Of a stretch of 64,000 nt of DNA, positions 62,846 through 64,000 are shown piece by piece. The stretch is taken from NCBI GenBank assembly GCA_936432065.2, contig OW386287.2, positions 188,665,729 through 188,729,728 on the forward strand. Direction: 5' to 3'. The position numbers and the translations under genes are program-made. The stretch comes from Rutpela maculata. Lineage: Eukaryota; Arthropoda; Insecta; Coleoptera; Cerambycidae. How positions within the stretch are numbered: position 1 is the first letter of the stretch; each line of letters starts with the position of its first letter. The notes below the pieces were generated by a model. The model had not been told where the DNA came from. It saw only the letters and a program-made list of their open reading frames with translations, and ran no database searches.

Positions 62846-64000
62846 TATAAGTATATACCTACACCAATGGCTCTTTGAGGGTCAGGTAAATAAAGGCCCA
62901 CTTAAAATTGTTCAAATTTTGGTGCCTCATATTCACTGTCCACAACCGTACCTACCGAAAAATTAAAAAAATACGAAATTATTGATAGTAGAAAAAATTT
63001 TGAAAATAATAATTTGCATACACTAAATAACTACGTTAACAACTTGGAGTAGTCATTAAAGTTCTTTGGTGAATATATCGGTTTATGATAAAATACAGCA
63101 TCTGAATATCATAGGTAATACGCAAATATGCACAGAAGGGAAATACCATCTAAAATTTTTATGATGATCTTTCAACTCGAAAGATAAGCATAAGCAAGAA
63201 ATAACATATTTCAATAAATATACTGTTTGATCTAAAAATACGTTCAGAATAAGTTTCCGCGACCTATTTTATTGAATTGCCGATATAGGATCGGTATAAC
63301 CTGAGACCAACAAAATGATTCGTCTTTAGAGGACGTGAATCTGTAGCACAATCTTTCTTTAAGATTATTTATTAACAATAAGTCCCTAAACGACATTACT
63401 GACATTCATATAACAAATAGCATATCATTATTTGCTATTAGGTACCATGCGATCTTACTGAAACTGAGTCAAGTTCAAGGGTCAACCCACATCTTTTTCA
63501 TATAATTGTGGTTGCATGGAGAAATATGTTGATTGACTCTTCTACCAAAGAATACAGTACATATTTATACAATTAGAAAAGAAAATATTAAACAAGTATA
63601 AGATAAATCATGATATTAATTTACCTTTGAATGAATTTTTTTAAAATGTGGGTGGCACAGCAAAAACGTATCCGTGTACAAATAGAACAAATTGAATTTA
63701 AAATGAACAAACATAAATACAGAAAAAAATAAGATCACCCGTGTTTATAAAATATTTAGACTCAGTAATTAATTGTTATGAGTTAGGTACTTTGCTACTA
63801 AGAAAATATATTTTCGTTCAAATATAAAAAATCATATAGTAAGTTTAAAAATGAATTTATCAATCAAATTCACCAAAATAGATCACTGCGTGTGTACAGG
63901 GGGACGTATTTTCGAGCTTGACCGAGGCGATGCCGTGCACGAAAATGTGAGATTATCGCATGAAAATATACGTTTCGTATTTTCGAGCATTATGAACTCG
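62846..64000. other. No recognised gene
   Basis: A+T-rich DNA to the window end. A C/G-containing strip at 63900-64000 has the repeated text ATTTTCGAGC (63909 and 63982) and GTGCACGAAAAT, possibly the start of another repeat. Confidence 0.4.

Noticed and set aside
26212..64000. Additional BBS4 exons
   Set aside because: I looked for TPR-like + strand peptides with splice sites after 26211 and saw none; later exons probably lie outside the window.

Overview
The window is a repeat-packed stretch of an animal genome, most likely an insect. The only host gene I recognise is BBS4 (BBSome subunit 4) on the + strand. It shows as two consecutive TPR exons (604-726 and 26040-26211) with matching phase-0 splice junctions, separated by a 25.3 kb intron. 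No further BBS4 exon is visible after 26211, so the right-hand 37.8 kb is probably the next intron or intergenic DNA. The insect call rests on the transposon families (Ser-primed errantivirus-like Gypsy, a DDE_4/SWIM element, CXC-protein elements, mariner-like and hAT-like elements), TCAGT-type arthropod initiators, and high A+T with abundant fold-back DNA.

Left part (1-26 kb): a 182-bp satellite (1.8-2.7 kb), a decayed Ty3/Gypsy integrase (3.3-3.9 kb), a decayed mariner-like element (4.7-6.5 kb), a broken DDE_4+SWIM transposon (7.3-9.8 kb) split by a fold-back MITE, a 3 kb fold-back element (10.4-13.4 kb) with a Helitron-like insert, a hAT-like MITE (15.5-16.6 kb), a LINE ORF1 relic (17-18 kb), a second mariner-like element (19.7-21.8 kb) nested in a fold-back, a tyrosine-recombinase fragment, and a CXC-protein element interrupted by a TA-duplicating element (23.4-25.8 kb). 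Then come a 5'-truncated I-type LINE, a second hAT-like MITE and a Helitron helicase scrap (26.8-29.4 kb).

Centre (32894-46873): the main find is a complete 13,980-bp Polinton/Maverick (adintovirus-like) element. It has long terminal inverted repeats starting AGTAGTTAAG and a perfect 6-bp target duplication TAGCTT. It encodes an integrase with chromodomain, a DUF8207-type protein, an A32/FtsK-like packaging ATPase, a PLA2+pX-like minor capsid protein, an adenain-type protease, a penton-like protein, a double-jelly-roll-type major capsid protein, a conserved IDVQGF-type protein, a small spliced proline-rich gene and several unknowns. DNA polymerase B is gone except for what looks like its last ~50 codons. 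Unusual points: the protease lacks a credible AUG and lies in frame behind a UGA-CUAG stop (readthrough signal); a 75-aa protein resembles the PP1-recruiting core of PPP1R15/GADD34; a 5S-rRNA-like internal promoter with exact box spacing is present; five long palindromes form an array whose central base alternates; and one TATA box appears to serve two divergent genes. Together the genes describe integration, virion assembly, DNA packaging and maturation, with host-response control as an inference.

Right part (47-64 kb): two large fold-back elements (one containing a hAT-like insertion with an 8-bp duplication), a Crypton-like tyrosine recombinase relic, and a Ty3/Gypsy errantivirus-like element (56126-62841). 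Its two 353-bp LTRs look identical although gag-pol is frameshifted and env is reduced to its membrane anchor and tail. All family assignments are from reading the sequence; no searches were run.
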